From positions 86,072 through 150,071 of the forward strand of contig NZ_JANYMP010000022.1 in the NCBI RefSeq assembly GCF_025061645.1: 64,000 nucleotides of DNA, written 5' to 3'. This DNA comes from Umezawaea endophytica. GTDB lineage: Bacteria > Actinomycetota > Actinomycetes > Mycobacteriales > Pseudonocardiaceae. Shown piece by piece: positions 56,789 through 64,000 of the stretch. Within the stretch, counting starts at the first letter, position 1. Each line of letters opens with the position of its first letter. The translations under genes and the position numbers were made by a program. The notes under the pieces are model-generated. The model had not been told where the DNA came from. It saw nothing but the letters and a program-made list of their open reading frames with translations, and searched no databases.

Positions 56789-57028
56789 ATGGACTTGCAG
56801 CAACGGCTGCGCAGCACCTTCGTCGAAGCCCTCGGGCTCGGTGAGGGCGTCGACGTCGAGAACCTGAAGTACCGCGAGATCGAGGAGTGGGACTCGGTCG
56901 GCCACATGGCGCTGGTCGCGGCGATCGAGGACGAGTTCGACGTCCAGTTCGACACCGACCAGGTCATCGACATGAGCAGCTTCAAGGTCGCGCTCGACAT
57001 GCTGCGGGTACTGGGTGCCGGTGACTGA
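56789..57028 (+). CDS. Acyl carrier protein
   Basis: 79 aa, acidic four-helix carrier. The phosphopantetheine attachment Ser36 is in EEWDSVGHMALV. Helix II (VGHMALVAAIEDEF) is typical. It is the first gene of a coupled run (ACP, SDR, AMP ligase, LuxE-like, LuxC-like), so it probably carries the acyl chain on which those enzymes act, separate from the primary fatty-acid ACP. GGGAGAA precedes ATG 56789. No ketosynthase gene is in the window. Confidence 0.9.
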   Translation: MDLQQRLRSTFVEALGLGEGVDVENLKYREIEEWDSVGHMALVAAIEDEFDVQFDTDQVIDMSSFKVALDMLRVLGAGD

Positions 57029-57779
57029 CGCGCGGATCGACCTGTCCGGCCGGGTGGCGGTCGTCACCGGCGGCACCCGCGGCATCGGGCTGGCCACGGC
57101 GGACGCGCTCGCCGCGTCCGGCGCGACCGTCGTGCTGACCGGGCGGGACGAGGCCGTGGCGAAGCAGCGCGCGGGCGAGCTGGCCGAACGGCACGGGGCC
57201 GCGGTCAGCGGCCTGGCGCTGGACGTCACCGACCCGACCGCGGTCAAGGACGTGTTCCGGGCCATCGCGAAGGAGCACGGGCGCGTCGACGCGCTCGTCG
57301 CCAGCGCCGGTGTGCTGGAGGGCGCGCTGATCGGGATGATCGGCGACGACCACGTCGACCGGATGCTCGCCACGAACGTCAGCGGCACCATCGCGACCGT
57401 GCAGGCCGCGGCGCGCGCCATGATGCGCAAGAAGACCGGGTCGATCGTGCTGCTCGCGTCGATCGTCGGCGAGCGCGGCAACGCGGGCCAGCTCGTGTAC
57501 GCGGCCACCAAGGCCGCGGTCGCGAGCATCGCCAGGTCGTCGGCGAAGGAGCTGGGCCGCTACGGCATCCGGGTCAACGCCGTGGCCCCCGGCGTGATCA
57601 AGACCGACCTCACCGCAGGGCAGTCCGACGACGTGCTCGACCGGGTCGTCAAGGACACCGCGCTGAGCAGGCTCGGCGAAGCCGACGAGGTCGCGCGGGT
57701 GATCCGCTTCCTGGTCAGCGACGAGGCGTCGTTCGTGACCGGCCAGGTGCTCGGCGTCGACGGGGGGCTCGTGCTGTGA
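57021..57779 (+). CDS. FabG-like short-chain dehydrogenase/reductase
   Basis: 252 aa classical SDR. TGGTRGIG (16-23) binds NADPH; catalytic Ser147, Tyr160 and Lys164 (YAATK) are intact; VNAVAPG near 182 and GVDGGLVL at the end are FabG-like. It probably reduces a 3-keto (or another keto) group on the chain bound to the ACP encoded just upstream, whose gene it overlaps by 8 bp. GTG 57021 is preferred; GTG 57015 is in frame. Its stop overlaps the next start by one codon (GTGA). Confidence 0.88.
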   Translation: MTDARIDLSGRVAVVTGGTRGIGLATADALAASGATVVLTGRDEAVAKQRAGELAERHGAAVSGLALDVTDPTAVKDVFRAIAKEHGRVDALVASAGVLEGALIGMIGDDHVDRMLATNVSGTIATVQAAARAMMRKKTGSIVLLASIVGERGNAGQLVYAATKAAVASIARSSAKELGRYGIRVNAVAPGVIKTDLTAGQSDDVLDRVVKDTALSRLGEADEVARVIRFLVSDEASFVTGQVLGVDGGLVL

Positions 57780-59179
57780 GCCTGCTCGGCGACGGCGCTC
57801 GGCTGGTCGACGCGGCGGACGGCACGGAACTGGCGGGCGAGGACCTGCGCACGCGGGTCGCCGGGCTGGCCGCCGAGCTGTCCGCGCTGCCCGTCGGCGT
57901 GGTGTTCGCGCGCACGGCCGTCGACGTGCCGAGCGTGCTGCGCTACCTCGGCGCGTTCACCGCGGGCCGCCCGGTCGCGCTGCTGGACGCGGGCCAGGAC
58001 CGCGAGGTGCTGCTGGCGCTGGTCGCGGCCTTCCGCCCGGCCGCCGTGCTGGGCGCCGACGGGGACGCGCCGGACGGCTACCGGCCCGGCGAGGTCGGCG
58101 GACCGGCCTGGGTGCGCGAGGCCGCCGACGGCGTGGAGCCGCACCCGGACCTCGCCGTGCTGCTGCCCACGAGCGGGTCCACCGGCAACCCCAAGTTCGT
58201 CCGGCTGTCCAGGGCGGCCGTGCTGAGCAACGCCGAGGCCATCGCCGAGGTGCTCGACGTCGACGCCGCCGAGGTCGCCCCGACCAGCCTGCCGCTGCAC
58301 TACAGCTACGGCATGTCGGTGCTGAACAGCCACCTGCTGCGCGGCGCGACCGTGGTCGTCGAGGCCACCGGCGTGATGGGCAGGCCGTTCTGGCAGGCCG
58401 TGGCCGACCACAAGATCACGTCGCTGGCGGGCGTCCCGTACCACTACGAGATGCTCAAGCGCCTGCGCTTCGACCCGGCCAAGTACCCCAGCCTGCGCAC
58501 GATCACGCAGGCGGGCGGCAAGCTGCGCGAGGACCTGGTCACCGAGTTCAACGACAAGATGGTCGCGGCGGGCGGGCGGATGTTCGTCATGTACGGCCAG
58601 ACCGAGGCCGCGCCCCGGATGGCCACCGTGCCCGCCGGGAAGCTGGCCGAGAAGCTCGGGTCCGCCGGCCCCGCCCTCCCCGGTGGCGCGTTCGCCATCC
58701 GCACCGAGGACGGTGCCGAGACGACCGAGCCGGGCGTCGTGGGCGAGGTGCTCTACCGCGGGCCGAACGTGATGATGGGCTACGCGGAGTCGGAGGCCGA
58801 GCTGGCCGACGGCGACTCGCGCGGCGGCGTGCTGGAGACCGGCGACCTCGGCAGGCTCGACGAGGACGGCTACCTGTTCATCACCGGCAGGCTCAAGCGC
58901 ATCGGCAAGGTGTTCGGCAACCGCGTCAACCTCGACGACCTGGAACAACTGGTGCGGGCCTCGGGGTTGGACACCGGTGTGGTCGCCGCGGTGCCCGCGG
59001 GCGACAAGGTCGTCGTCTGGCTGGAGGACCGCGGTGCCGACACGCGCAAGGCGGTCGCCCGCGAACTCGCGGAGAGGCTGCACATGCACGTGTCCGGATT
59101 CGACGTGCGGGAGGTCGACGCCCTGCCCCTGCTCGCCAGCGGCAAGGTCGACTACCGCTCCCTGGAGGGACGGGCGTGA
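57776..59179 (+). CDS. AMP-forming acyl ligase (ANL superfamily)
   Basis: 467 aa, shorter than most acyl-CoA synthetases, with a reduced N-terminal domain. A3 loop TSGSTGNPK at 132-140, YGQTEA near 280 (A5), the ETGDLG (A7) and GRLKRIGKVFGNRVN (A8) motifs, and catalytic Lys457 in ASGKVDY (A10). It activates a carboxylic acid as an acyl adenylate; the natural acceptor is probably the linked ACP. GTG overlaps the SDR stop as GTGA, and it overlaps LuxE-like in the same way. Confidence 0.87.
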   Translation: MSLLGDGARLVDAADGTELAGEDLRTRVAGLAAELSALPVGVVFARTAVDVPSVLRYLGAFTAGRPVALLDAGQDREVLLALVAAFRPAAVLGADGDAPDGYRPGEVGGPAWVREAADGVEPHPDLAVLLPTSGSTGNPKFVRLSRAAVLSNAEAIAEVLDVDAAEVAPTSLPLHYSYGMSVLNSHLLRGATVVVEATGVMGRPFWQAVADHKITSLAGVPYHYEMLKRLRFDPAKYPSLRTITQAGGKLREDLVTEFNDKMVAAGGRMFVMYGQTEAAPRMATVPAGKLAEKLGSAGPALPGGAFAIRTEDGAETTEPGVVGEVLYRGPNVMMGYAESEAELADGDSRGGVLETGDLGRLDEDGYLFITGRLKRIGKVFGNRVNLDDLEQLVRASGLDTGVVAAVPAGDKVVVWLEDRGADTRKAVARELAERLHMHVSGFDVREVDALPLLASGKVDYRSLEGRA

Positions 59180-60243
59180 CAGCGATCGTTGAGGGTGTTT
59201 TCGGATTGGGCCAGTCCGAGCGCGAGGCGGCGCTGCTGCCCGCGCTGACGGAGCTGACCGAGCACCACCGGGCGCACTGCGAGCCGTACGACCGGATCCT
59301 CGGCTCGCTGGGCCACGCCCGCGGCGCCGACTTCGGGTCCGTCGAGCAGGTGCCGTGGCTGCCGGTGCGGATGTTCAAGCACCACGTGCTCAAGAGCGTG
59401 CCGGACGACCAGGTCTTCAAGGTCCTGACCTCGTCCGGCACCACCGGCGCCGAGGTGTCCCGGATCTACCTGGACAAGGAGGCCGCGGCCGACCAGCCCC
59501 GGTACCTGGGTCGCACGCTGCAAGCCGTGCTCGGCGAGAAGCGGCTGCCGATGCTGATGGTCGACACCATCGGCATCATCAAGAACCGGCGCTCGTTCTC
59601 CGCCCGCGGCGCGGGCGTGCTGGGCATGGCGAACTTCGGCCGCAAGCACGTCTACGCGCTCGACGAGGACGACCAGCCGGACGTCGAGGCCATCAAGGGC
59701 TTCCTGGCCGCGCACGGCGACGAGCCGTTCCTGATCTTCGGCTTCACCTTCATGGTGTGGCAGTACCTCTACGAGGTCGCCCGCGAGCACCGGCTCGACC
59801 TGTCCAACGGCATCCTGATCCACTCGGGCGGCTGGAAGAAGCTGATCGACCGCGCGGTCGACAACACCGAGTTCCGGCGCCGATTCGCGCAGGACACCGG
59901 GTTGACCCGGATCCACAACTACTACGGCATGGTCGAGCAACTGGGCACCGTGTTCGTCGAGGGGCCGTCCGGGAACTCGCTGTACTGCCCGGACTTCGCC
60001 GACGTCGTCATCCGCGACCCGGAGACCTGGGCCGAGCAGCCGGTGGGCGTGCCGGGGGTGATCGAGGTGGTCAGCACGGTGCCGCGCTCCTACCCCGGCC
60101 ACGCGCTGCTGACCGAGGACCTCGGCGTGGTGCACGGGATCGACGACGGCGACTGGCCGGGCAAGCGCTTCTCCGTGCTCGGCAGGCTGCCGCGCGCCGA
60201 GGCCCGCGGGTGTTCGGACACGTTCAGCGGAGGAGCGGCGTGA
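59176..60243 (+). CDS. LuxE-like acyl-protein synthetase
   Basis: 355 aa, LuxE family. Nucleotide loop TSSGTTG at 85-91, the conserved HSGGWKKL near 217, and YYGMVEQ near 254. A C-terminal Cys346 in RGCSDTF is positioned like the acyl-accepting Cys near the C-terminus of Vibrio LuxE. LuxE activates a fatty acid with ATP and hands it to LuxC via this Cys. No luxA or luxB is here, so light production is excluded. GTGA overlaps at both ends. Confidence 0.87.
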   Translation: MTAIVEGVFGLGQSEREAALLPALTELTEHHRAHCEPYDRILGSLGHARGADFGSVEQVPWLPVRMFKHHVLKSVPDDQVFKVLTSSGTTGAEVSRIYLDKEAAADQPRYLGRTLQAVLGEKRLPMLMVDTIGIIKNRRSFSARGAGVLGMANFGRKHVYALDEDDQPDVEAIKGFLAAHGDEPFLIFGFTFMVWQYLYEVAREHRLDLSNGILIHSGGWKKLIDRAVDNTEFRRRFAQDTGLTRIHNYYGMVEQLGTVFVEGPSGNSLYCPDFADVVIRDPETWAEQPVGVPGVIEVVSTVPRSYPGHALLTEDLGVVHGIDDGDWPGKRFSVLGRLPRAEARGCSDTFSGGAA

Positions 60244-61472
60244 GCAAGGTCCAGCAGCGTTTCCCGGCCGGGCCGGACGTCGAGGTCGACACCCTCGTCG
60301 CCGAGCTGTCCGGCGAGCCCGCGGGCGGCAGGCTGAAGGTCGGCGACGAGCGGGTCGTGGACTTCCTGGTGAAGTTCGCGCGCAAGCTGCTCGCGCCCGC
60401 GACCGCGCGGCGCTACCCGGAACTCGCCTCGCTCGGGTTCTTCCTGCGCCGGGGCGAGATCGCCAAGGCGCTGTCCACGATGGAGACCAGGGGTGACGCG
60501 CTGAGGTTCCCGCGCGGCCTCGTCTTCCACGTGCCACCGGCCAACGTGGACACCATCTTCGTCTACTCGTGGGCGCTGTCCGCGCTGGCGGGCAACCCCA
60601 ACGTGGTGCGCATCTCGTCCCGTTCGGCCGGTGCCGCGGAGACCGTGATCGAAGCCCTCAACGAGGCGCTCGCGGACGCGCACCCGATCATCGCGGAGAC
60701 CCAGCGCATGGTCACCTACGGCCGCGACGACGCGGTGACCGCCGCGCTGTCGGCCGCGTGCGAGCTGCGGGTGATCTGGGGCGGCGACCGGTCCGTTGCG
60801 GAGCTGCGCAAGCACCCGCTCGCGCCGAACGCCCGCGACCTCACCTTCCCCGACCGCGCGTCGTTCGCCGCGATCTCGGTGGCGGGCTGGCAGGCCGCGA
60901 CAGCCGAGCAGCGGCGCGACGCCGTGATCGGCTTCTACAACGACTCGTACTGGTTCGACCAGGCCGCCTGCTCGTCCCCGCGCACGCTGTTCTGGGTCGG
61001 CGACGACGCCGCCGCGCGGCTCGGCCGCGAGGAGTTCCGCGGCCTGCTGGGCGAAGTGGTGGCGAGCAAGAACTTCGTCGTCGAACCCGCGATGGCCGTG
61101 CAGAAGCGGGTGTCCGCCTACGGCGTCGCCGCGCAGGGCCACGCGACCGAGATCCGCTTCGACGGCAACGCCGTGGCGACCCTCGAACTCGCCGACCCGT
61201 CGGCCGTGCCGAGGGAGTGGCTCGGCGTCGGCACCTTCCCCCAGGCGGCGCTGACCAGCCTCGCCGAGTTCGCCGGGATCGTGCAGCGCAAGGACCAGAC
61301 GCTGAGCACGTTCGGCTTCTCCCGCGACGAGCTCGTCGACTTCGCGAACACCGTGGCGGGGCGCGGGATCGACCGGATCGTGCCGTTCGGGTCCGCCCTC
61401 AGCTTCGCCGCTGTCTGGGACGGCTACGATCTGCTGTCCGAGTTCAGCAGGCTCACCACGGTCAGCGTCTGA
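60240..61472 (+). CDS. LuxC-like acyl-thioester reductase
   Basis: 410 aa of the aldehyde-dehydrogenase-like LuxC family (PF05893). Catalytic Cys244 is in DQAACSSPR, as in Vibrio LuxC. NADPH-side motifs include VPPANVDTIF near 98 and GNPNVVRISSRSAG near 118. It reduces an acyl group passed from LuxE (or an ACP thioester) to an aldehyde. LuxC-LuxE pairs also occur from memory in O-antigen loci annotated RfbN. Start GTG 60240 overlaps the previous stop. Confidence 0.88.
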   Translation: MSKVQQRFPAGPDVEVDTLVAELSGEPAGGRLKVGDERVVDFLVKFARKLLAPATARRYPELASLGFFLRRGEIAKALSTMETRGDALRFPRGLVFHVPPANVDTIFVYSWALSALAGNPNVVRISSRSAGAAETVIEALNEALADAHPIIAETQRMVTYGRDDAVTAALSAACELRVIWGGDRSVAELRKHPLAPNARDLTFPDRASFAAISVAGWQAATAEQRRDAVIGFYNDSYWFDQAACSSPRTLFWVGDDAAARLGREEFRGLLGEVVASKNFVVEPAMAVQKRVSAYGVAAQGHATEIRFDGNAVATLELADPSAVPREWLGVGTFPQAALTSLAEFAGIVQRKDQTLSTFGFSRDELVDFANTVAGRGIDRIVPFGSALSFAAVWDGYDLLSEFSRLTTVSV

Positions 61473-61540
61473 GCCTGATGCCCGTGCCGCCGCAAGTCCC
61501 TGCCGCACATGGCAATACCAGCGACTCTCCTGGAGAGCAG

Positions 61541-62536
61541 ATGACGACCGCCGAAGCCGAGGTCCCAGCAACCGAGGCCGCCGCAGAGCAGAAGTCGACC
61601 AAGGCGTTGATCATCACCTGGGCCCGCAGGCTGTTGGTGGTCGTCGTGATCGCGTTCGCGGGCTACGCGCTGGTCACGAAGTGGAACGAGGTCTGGCACA
61701 CGCTGGCCGCCGTCGCCTGGCAGTCGAGCCTGCTCAGCCAGCTCGCCGTGATGGCGGCGATCCTGTTCAACACGATCGCCTGGCAGACCATCGTGGACGA
61801 CCTCGGCAAGCCGATCGGCATCTTCCGGGGCGCCCAGATCTGCCTCGTCGGCGGTCTCGGCAAGTACGTGCCGGGTTCGGTGTGGGCGTACCTGCTCCAG
61901 ATGGAACTCGGCCGCAAGGCGGGCCTGCCGCGCGCGCGGATCTTCACCGGCTCGCTGGTGCAACTCGGCATCGCGACGGTGGCGTCCCTGCTGCTCGGCA
62001 TCATCGCGCTGCCGGTGATCTTCGCGGAGACCCCGCAGGCGCTGTGGCTGTTCGCGCTGCTGCCGGTCGGTCTCGCCGCGCTGCACCCGAAGATCCTCAC
62101 CTGGGGCACCTCGCTGGTGCTCAAGACGTTGCGCCGCCCGCCGCTCGACCACCAGCTCAAGTGGTCGACCATCGGCAAGGTGCTCGGCTTCTCGCTGCTC
62201 GCGTACGCGGCCTTCGGCTCGCACATGTGGCTGTTGGCCAACTCGGTCGGCGCTCCCGGCGTGAGCGGCCTGCTGCTGTGCATCGGCGCCATGGCGATCA
62301 GCATGACCGCAGGCCTGTTCGCGTTCTTCCTGCCTTCGGGCGCGGGTGTCCGGGAGGCCGTCATCGTGGCCGTGCTGGCCGCCAGCGGCATCGACCCGGT
62401 GCAGGGCCTCGCGTTCGCGGTGGCGTCGCGGTTGATGTTCATCGTCGCCGACGTGGTCACCGCGGGCACGGCCGCCGCCATCGCGGCCTTCCGCCGCCGT
62501 ACCGCTCCGGGCGCACGGGCGCCGCAGGCGGCCTGA
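61541..62536 (+). CDS. Flippase-like integral membrane protein (LPG synthase TM / UPF0104 family)
   Basis: 331 aa with about eight TM helices starting at about 25. Family features: AWQTIVDDLG, GGLGKYVPGSVWAYLLQ near 105 (the central RxxGKYxPGxxW-like motif) and FLPSGAGVREAVI near 265. Members are found with O-antigen and teichoic-acid genes as putative lipid-linked sugar transporters. TGGAGAGCAG sits before ATG 61541. It is the last gene of the acyl-chain operon and is followed by a terminator. Confidence 0.82.
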   Translation: MTTAEAEVPATEAAAEQKSTKALIITWARRLLVVVVIAFAGYALVTKWNEVWHTLAAVAWQSSLLSQLAVMAAILFNTIAWQTIVDDLGKPIGIFRGAQICLVGGLGKYVPGSVWAYLLQMELGRKAGLPRARIFTGSLVQLGIATVASLLLGIIALPVIFAETPQALWLFALLPVGLAALHPKILTWGTSLVLKTLRRPPLDHQLKWSTIGKVLGFSLLAYAAFGSHMWLLANSVGAPGVSGLLLCIGAMAISMTAGLFAFFLPSGAGVREAVIVAVLAASGIDPVQGLAFAVASRLMFIVADVVTAGTAAAIAAFRRRTAPGARAPQAA

Positions 62537-62557
62537 CGCTCCTCGTCCCGCTCTTCC

Positions 62558-62591
62558 AGCGCCCCCCGAGCACACGTGCTCGGGGGGCGCT
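62558..62591 (+). terminator. Hairpin terminator after the flippase-like gene
   Basis: A perfect 14-bp stem (AGCGCCCCCCGAGC with its complement) encloses a 6-nt loop, 21 bp after the stop. It ends the acyl-chain operon. Confidence 0.8.
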
Positions 62592-62854
62592 GTCCGTCGT
62601 GGACGCGAATTTCCGTCCAAAGACGAGCCGGGCAACACCATCGGTGCGGCGTTTGGTTTCGTTACACCGTTCGACGTGAAGTCGGCCGTGTTTTCGAAAG
62701 TCCTCAATGAACTGTGGATGTTCGCCGCTGATCTCCAGATTCTGCTTTTCAAGTGAAGATTTTTCGGGCAGACTCGATCTCGGATCTGCTGACGCGAGTG
62801 CCGGTGGGGATTGCCTCGCGTCACCATTCATCACCACGGGGGGTTGGAACAAGC
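62592..62854 (+). other. A/T-rich leader of the LGFP-repeat gene
   Basis: About 260 bp with no gene on either strand. It is more A/T-rich than the rest of the window (for example TTTTCGAAAG at 62691 and AGATTTTTCGG at 62758), which fits a promoter region with a long 5' leader. No clear hexamer pair can be singled out. GGGGGG lies 14 nt upstream of ATG 62855 as a possible ribosome-binding site. Confidence 0.4.
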
Positions 62855-64000
62855 ATGTCTTCTCGTCGTTCTGTCTCGCTGGTCGCTGCCATTTTGGCGA
62901 CCACAGCGAGTCTTCTGCCTGCTCTGGCCGGAGTAGCGGGCGCGGACCCGACTTCGACGCCTTCGTCGTCGTCCGCGGTCTCCACGCCCGCGGAGTCCAG
63001 CGTCGCACCGCCCGCGCCGTCCAGCGCGACGCCACCTGCGGAGACCTCGGCTTCGACGCCGACCTCCAGCTCGGAGGCACCCGCGCCCGCCAAGGCCGAG
63101 GCGGTCGCCCCCGAGGCGGCCCTGAAGGCCGCCGCCGCCGACGACCCGTGGGAGCAGTCCCCGGTCTATACCAAGTGGCAGCAGCTCGGCGGCGCCGCGT
63201 TCGCGGGTGACCTGGTCGGCACCGAGGTCGTCCAGGCCAACGGCATTCGTTACGCCAGGTTCTCCAAGAACGTCACGATCACCCACGACGCCGCGAATGG
63301 CGCGCACTGGTTCTCCGGTGCCATCGCGGGCGTGTGGAATGGCACCACCAATGGTCCGGACGGCGCAATCAGCGTGGCGACCATGGACCAGGTCCCCGTT
63401 TCGCGTGGTTTCCAGGGGGGTGCGGCGTCCGCGTTCAGCAACGGCGTGTCCGTGTACTACTCCGACGCCTACGGCGCATTCCCCATCAGCGGGGCGATGC
63501 GGCAGAAGTACTGGGCGTACGGCAGCGTCAACGGCACGTTCGGCTGGCCGACCGCCGTGGAGAACGCCTGGGCCGACAACAACGGGGGCCCGACCCAGAT
63601 CACGTCCCAGAACTTCAGCGAGGCGGTCGCCCTCTTCAAGGGTCCGAGCGGCGTGGCCTACTGGATCAGCGGCGCCCTGCGCGACAAGTACCTCTCCGTC
63701 GACGGTCCGGTGGGCTTCAACGGCATGCTCACCGGTGACCAGACGGCCAGCGCCGGTTCCGGCTGGTACGTCGGCACCGAGACGGGCACCATCTACTGGT
63801 CGCCCAGCACGTCCGCTGTCCGGCTCGAAGGCCCGATCAACAGCAAGTTCTGGTCCGAGGGCGGCCCCAACGGTCGCTTCGGCTACCCGCTCGCGGACGT
63901 CGGCAAGGTCGGCGACGGCCAGTACGCGAACTTCACCACCCAGGTCACGGTCTTCCACTCGGACTCAAGGGGCACGCACTGGATCAGCGGTGCGCTGCGC
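62855..64000 (+). CDS. Secreted LGFP-repeat protein, 3' end beyond the window
   Basis: At least 382 codons, open to the edge. Signal peptide at about 1-31 (SRRSVSLVAAILATTASL, ending AGADP), a Ser/Thr/Pro/Ala linker to about 95, then LGFP-type repeats of about 50 residues: YTKWQQLGG, MRQKYWAYGSVNGTFGWPT, LRDKYLSVDGPVGFNG, INSKFWSEGGPNGRFGYPL. LGFP repeats bind cell-wall polymers in mycolata and relatives. A catalytic domain such as a peptidase may lie in the missing part. It may be the surface partner of the glycoconjugate locus (inference). Confidence 0.85.
   Translation, partial: MSSRRSVSLVAAILATTASLLPALAGVAGADPTSTPSSSSAVSTPAESSVAPPAPSSATPPAETSASTPTSSSEAPAPAKAEAVAPEAALKAAAADDPWEQSPVYTKWQQLGGAAFAGDLVGTEVVQANGIRYARFSKNVTITHDAANGAHWFSGAIAGVWNGTTNGPDGAISVATMDQVPVSRGFQGGAASAFSNGVSVYYSDAYGAFPISGAMRQKYWAYGSVNGTFGWPTAVENAWADNNGGPTQITSQNFSEAVALFKGPSGVAYWISGALRDKYLSVDGPVGFNGMLTGDQTASAGSGWYVGTETGTIYWSPSTSAVRLEGPINSKFWSEGGPNGRFGYPLADVGKVGDGQYANFTTQVTVFHSDSRGTHWISGALR

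Noticed and set aside
57776-59179. An NRPS module
   Set aside because: A single ANL domain with no condensation or thiolation domain in the same protein.
59176-61472. A bioluminescence operon (luxCE)
   Set aside because: No luxA, luxB, luxD or luxG; the pair is linked to an ACP and sugar genes.
1-64000. tRNA, rRNA, CRISPR arrays and insertion sequences
   Set aside because: I looked for TPsiC-like GTTCRANNC blocks, regularly spaced repeats, and transposase motifs with terminal repeats and saw none that hold up; short tRNA-like strings such as the one at 28846 lack the rest of a cloverleaf.

Overview
This is a high-GC actinobacterial chromosome segment, most likely from Pseudonocardiales (the Saccharothrix, Lentzea, Actinosynnema and Amycolatopsis side). 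The evidence is strong G/C third-position bias, many GTG starts, GTGA stop-start couplings, an XRE-DUF5753 regulator with a DUF397 partner, a fused CydDC transporter, IdeR-type iron boxes and DnaA boxes of the TTGTCCACA type. From memory, the gene set ferritin, glpQ1-type phosphodiesterase, pheA, phosphoglycerate-mutase-like protein, small zincin, septum-formation protein and serS is the same set that lies close to oriC in Mycobacterium tuberculosis (about Rv3834c-Rv3843c). The window therefore probably lies in the origin-proximal core, with accessory blocks inserted.

Layout. 0-4 kb: a secreted protein, a rhodanese, a DUF4328 membrane protein, and the XRE-DUF5753/DUF397 pair. 4-8.2 kb: two glycerophosphodiester phosphodiesterases around a cytochrome P450, a SEC-C protein and a DUF952 protein preceded by three DnaA boxes. 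8.2-10.4 kb: an ECF sigma factor with two related exported proteins and a promoter motif repeated three times at identical spacing. 10.4-15.7 kb: IdeR-box ferritin, arginine deiminase, a CPBP protease, an iron-box DUF2470 protein, paired small membrane proteins and an EACC1-like orphan. 15.8-23.2 kb: a minus-strand operon (SWIM, 61-aa protein, DUF5691, MoxR ATPase, DUF5682, VWA) resembling the E. coli yehLMPQ group. 23.3-27.3 kb: homogentisate catabolism (hmgA, an unknown gene, fahA, iclR). 27.3-37.4 kb: a Uma2-type nuclease, a Mn exporter under a yybP-ykoY riboswitch, cydA-cydB-cydDC, a DevS/DevR-like two-component pair with a decayed toxin and intact antitoxin between them, and a GNAT enzyme. 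37.4-46.2 kb: a macrodomain protein, pheA, PGM-like, P450, zincin, septum-formation protein, a YjfM/YjfC/YjfL-type trio and serS. 46.3-48.1 kb: a RibD-type reductase and L-2-hydroxyglutarate oxidase.

48.2-62.5 kb is a probable glycoconjugate locus. It has two DegT aminotransferases, a Gfo/Idh oxidoreductase, an NAD epimerase, a GT4 glycosyltransferase, a hexapeptide acyltransferase and a flippase-like membrane protein. It also carries a fully coupled set (acyl carrier protein, FabG-like SDR, AMP ligase, LuxE-like acyl-protein synthetase, LuxC-like reductase) that could build and reduce a carrier-bound acyl chain. This is the most attractive candidate for an undescribed system. The window ends inside a secreted LGFP-repeat protein gene.

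Regulation readable from sequence: three copies of an ECF promoter (GGCAACC, 15 nt, GCGTG), iron boxes at ferritin and DUF2470, a Mn riboswitch, several apparently leaderless promoters (a TANNNT hexamer 6-8 nt before a GTG), and strong hairpin terminators separating most blocks. I saw no tRNA, rRNA, CRISPR array, insertion sequence or prophage.
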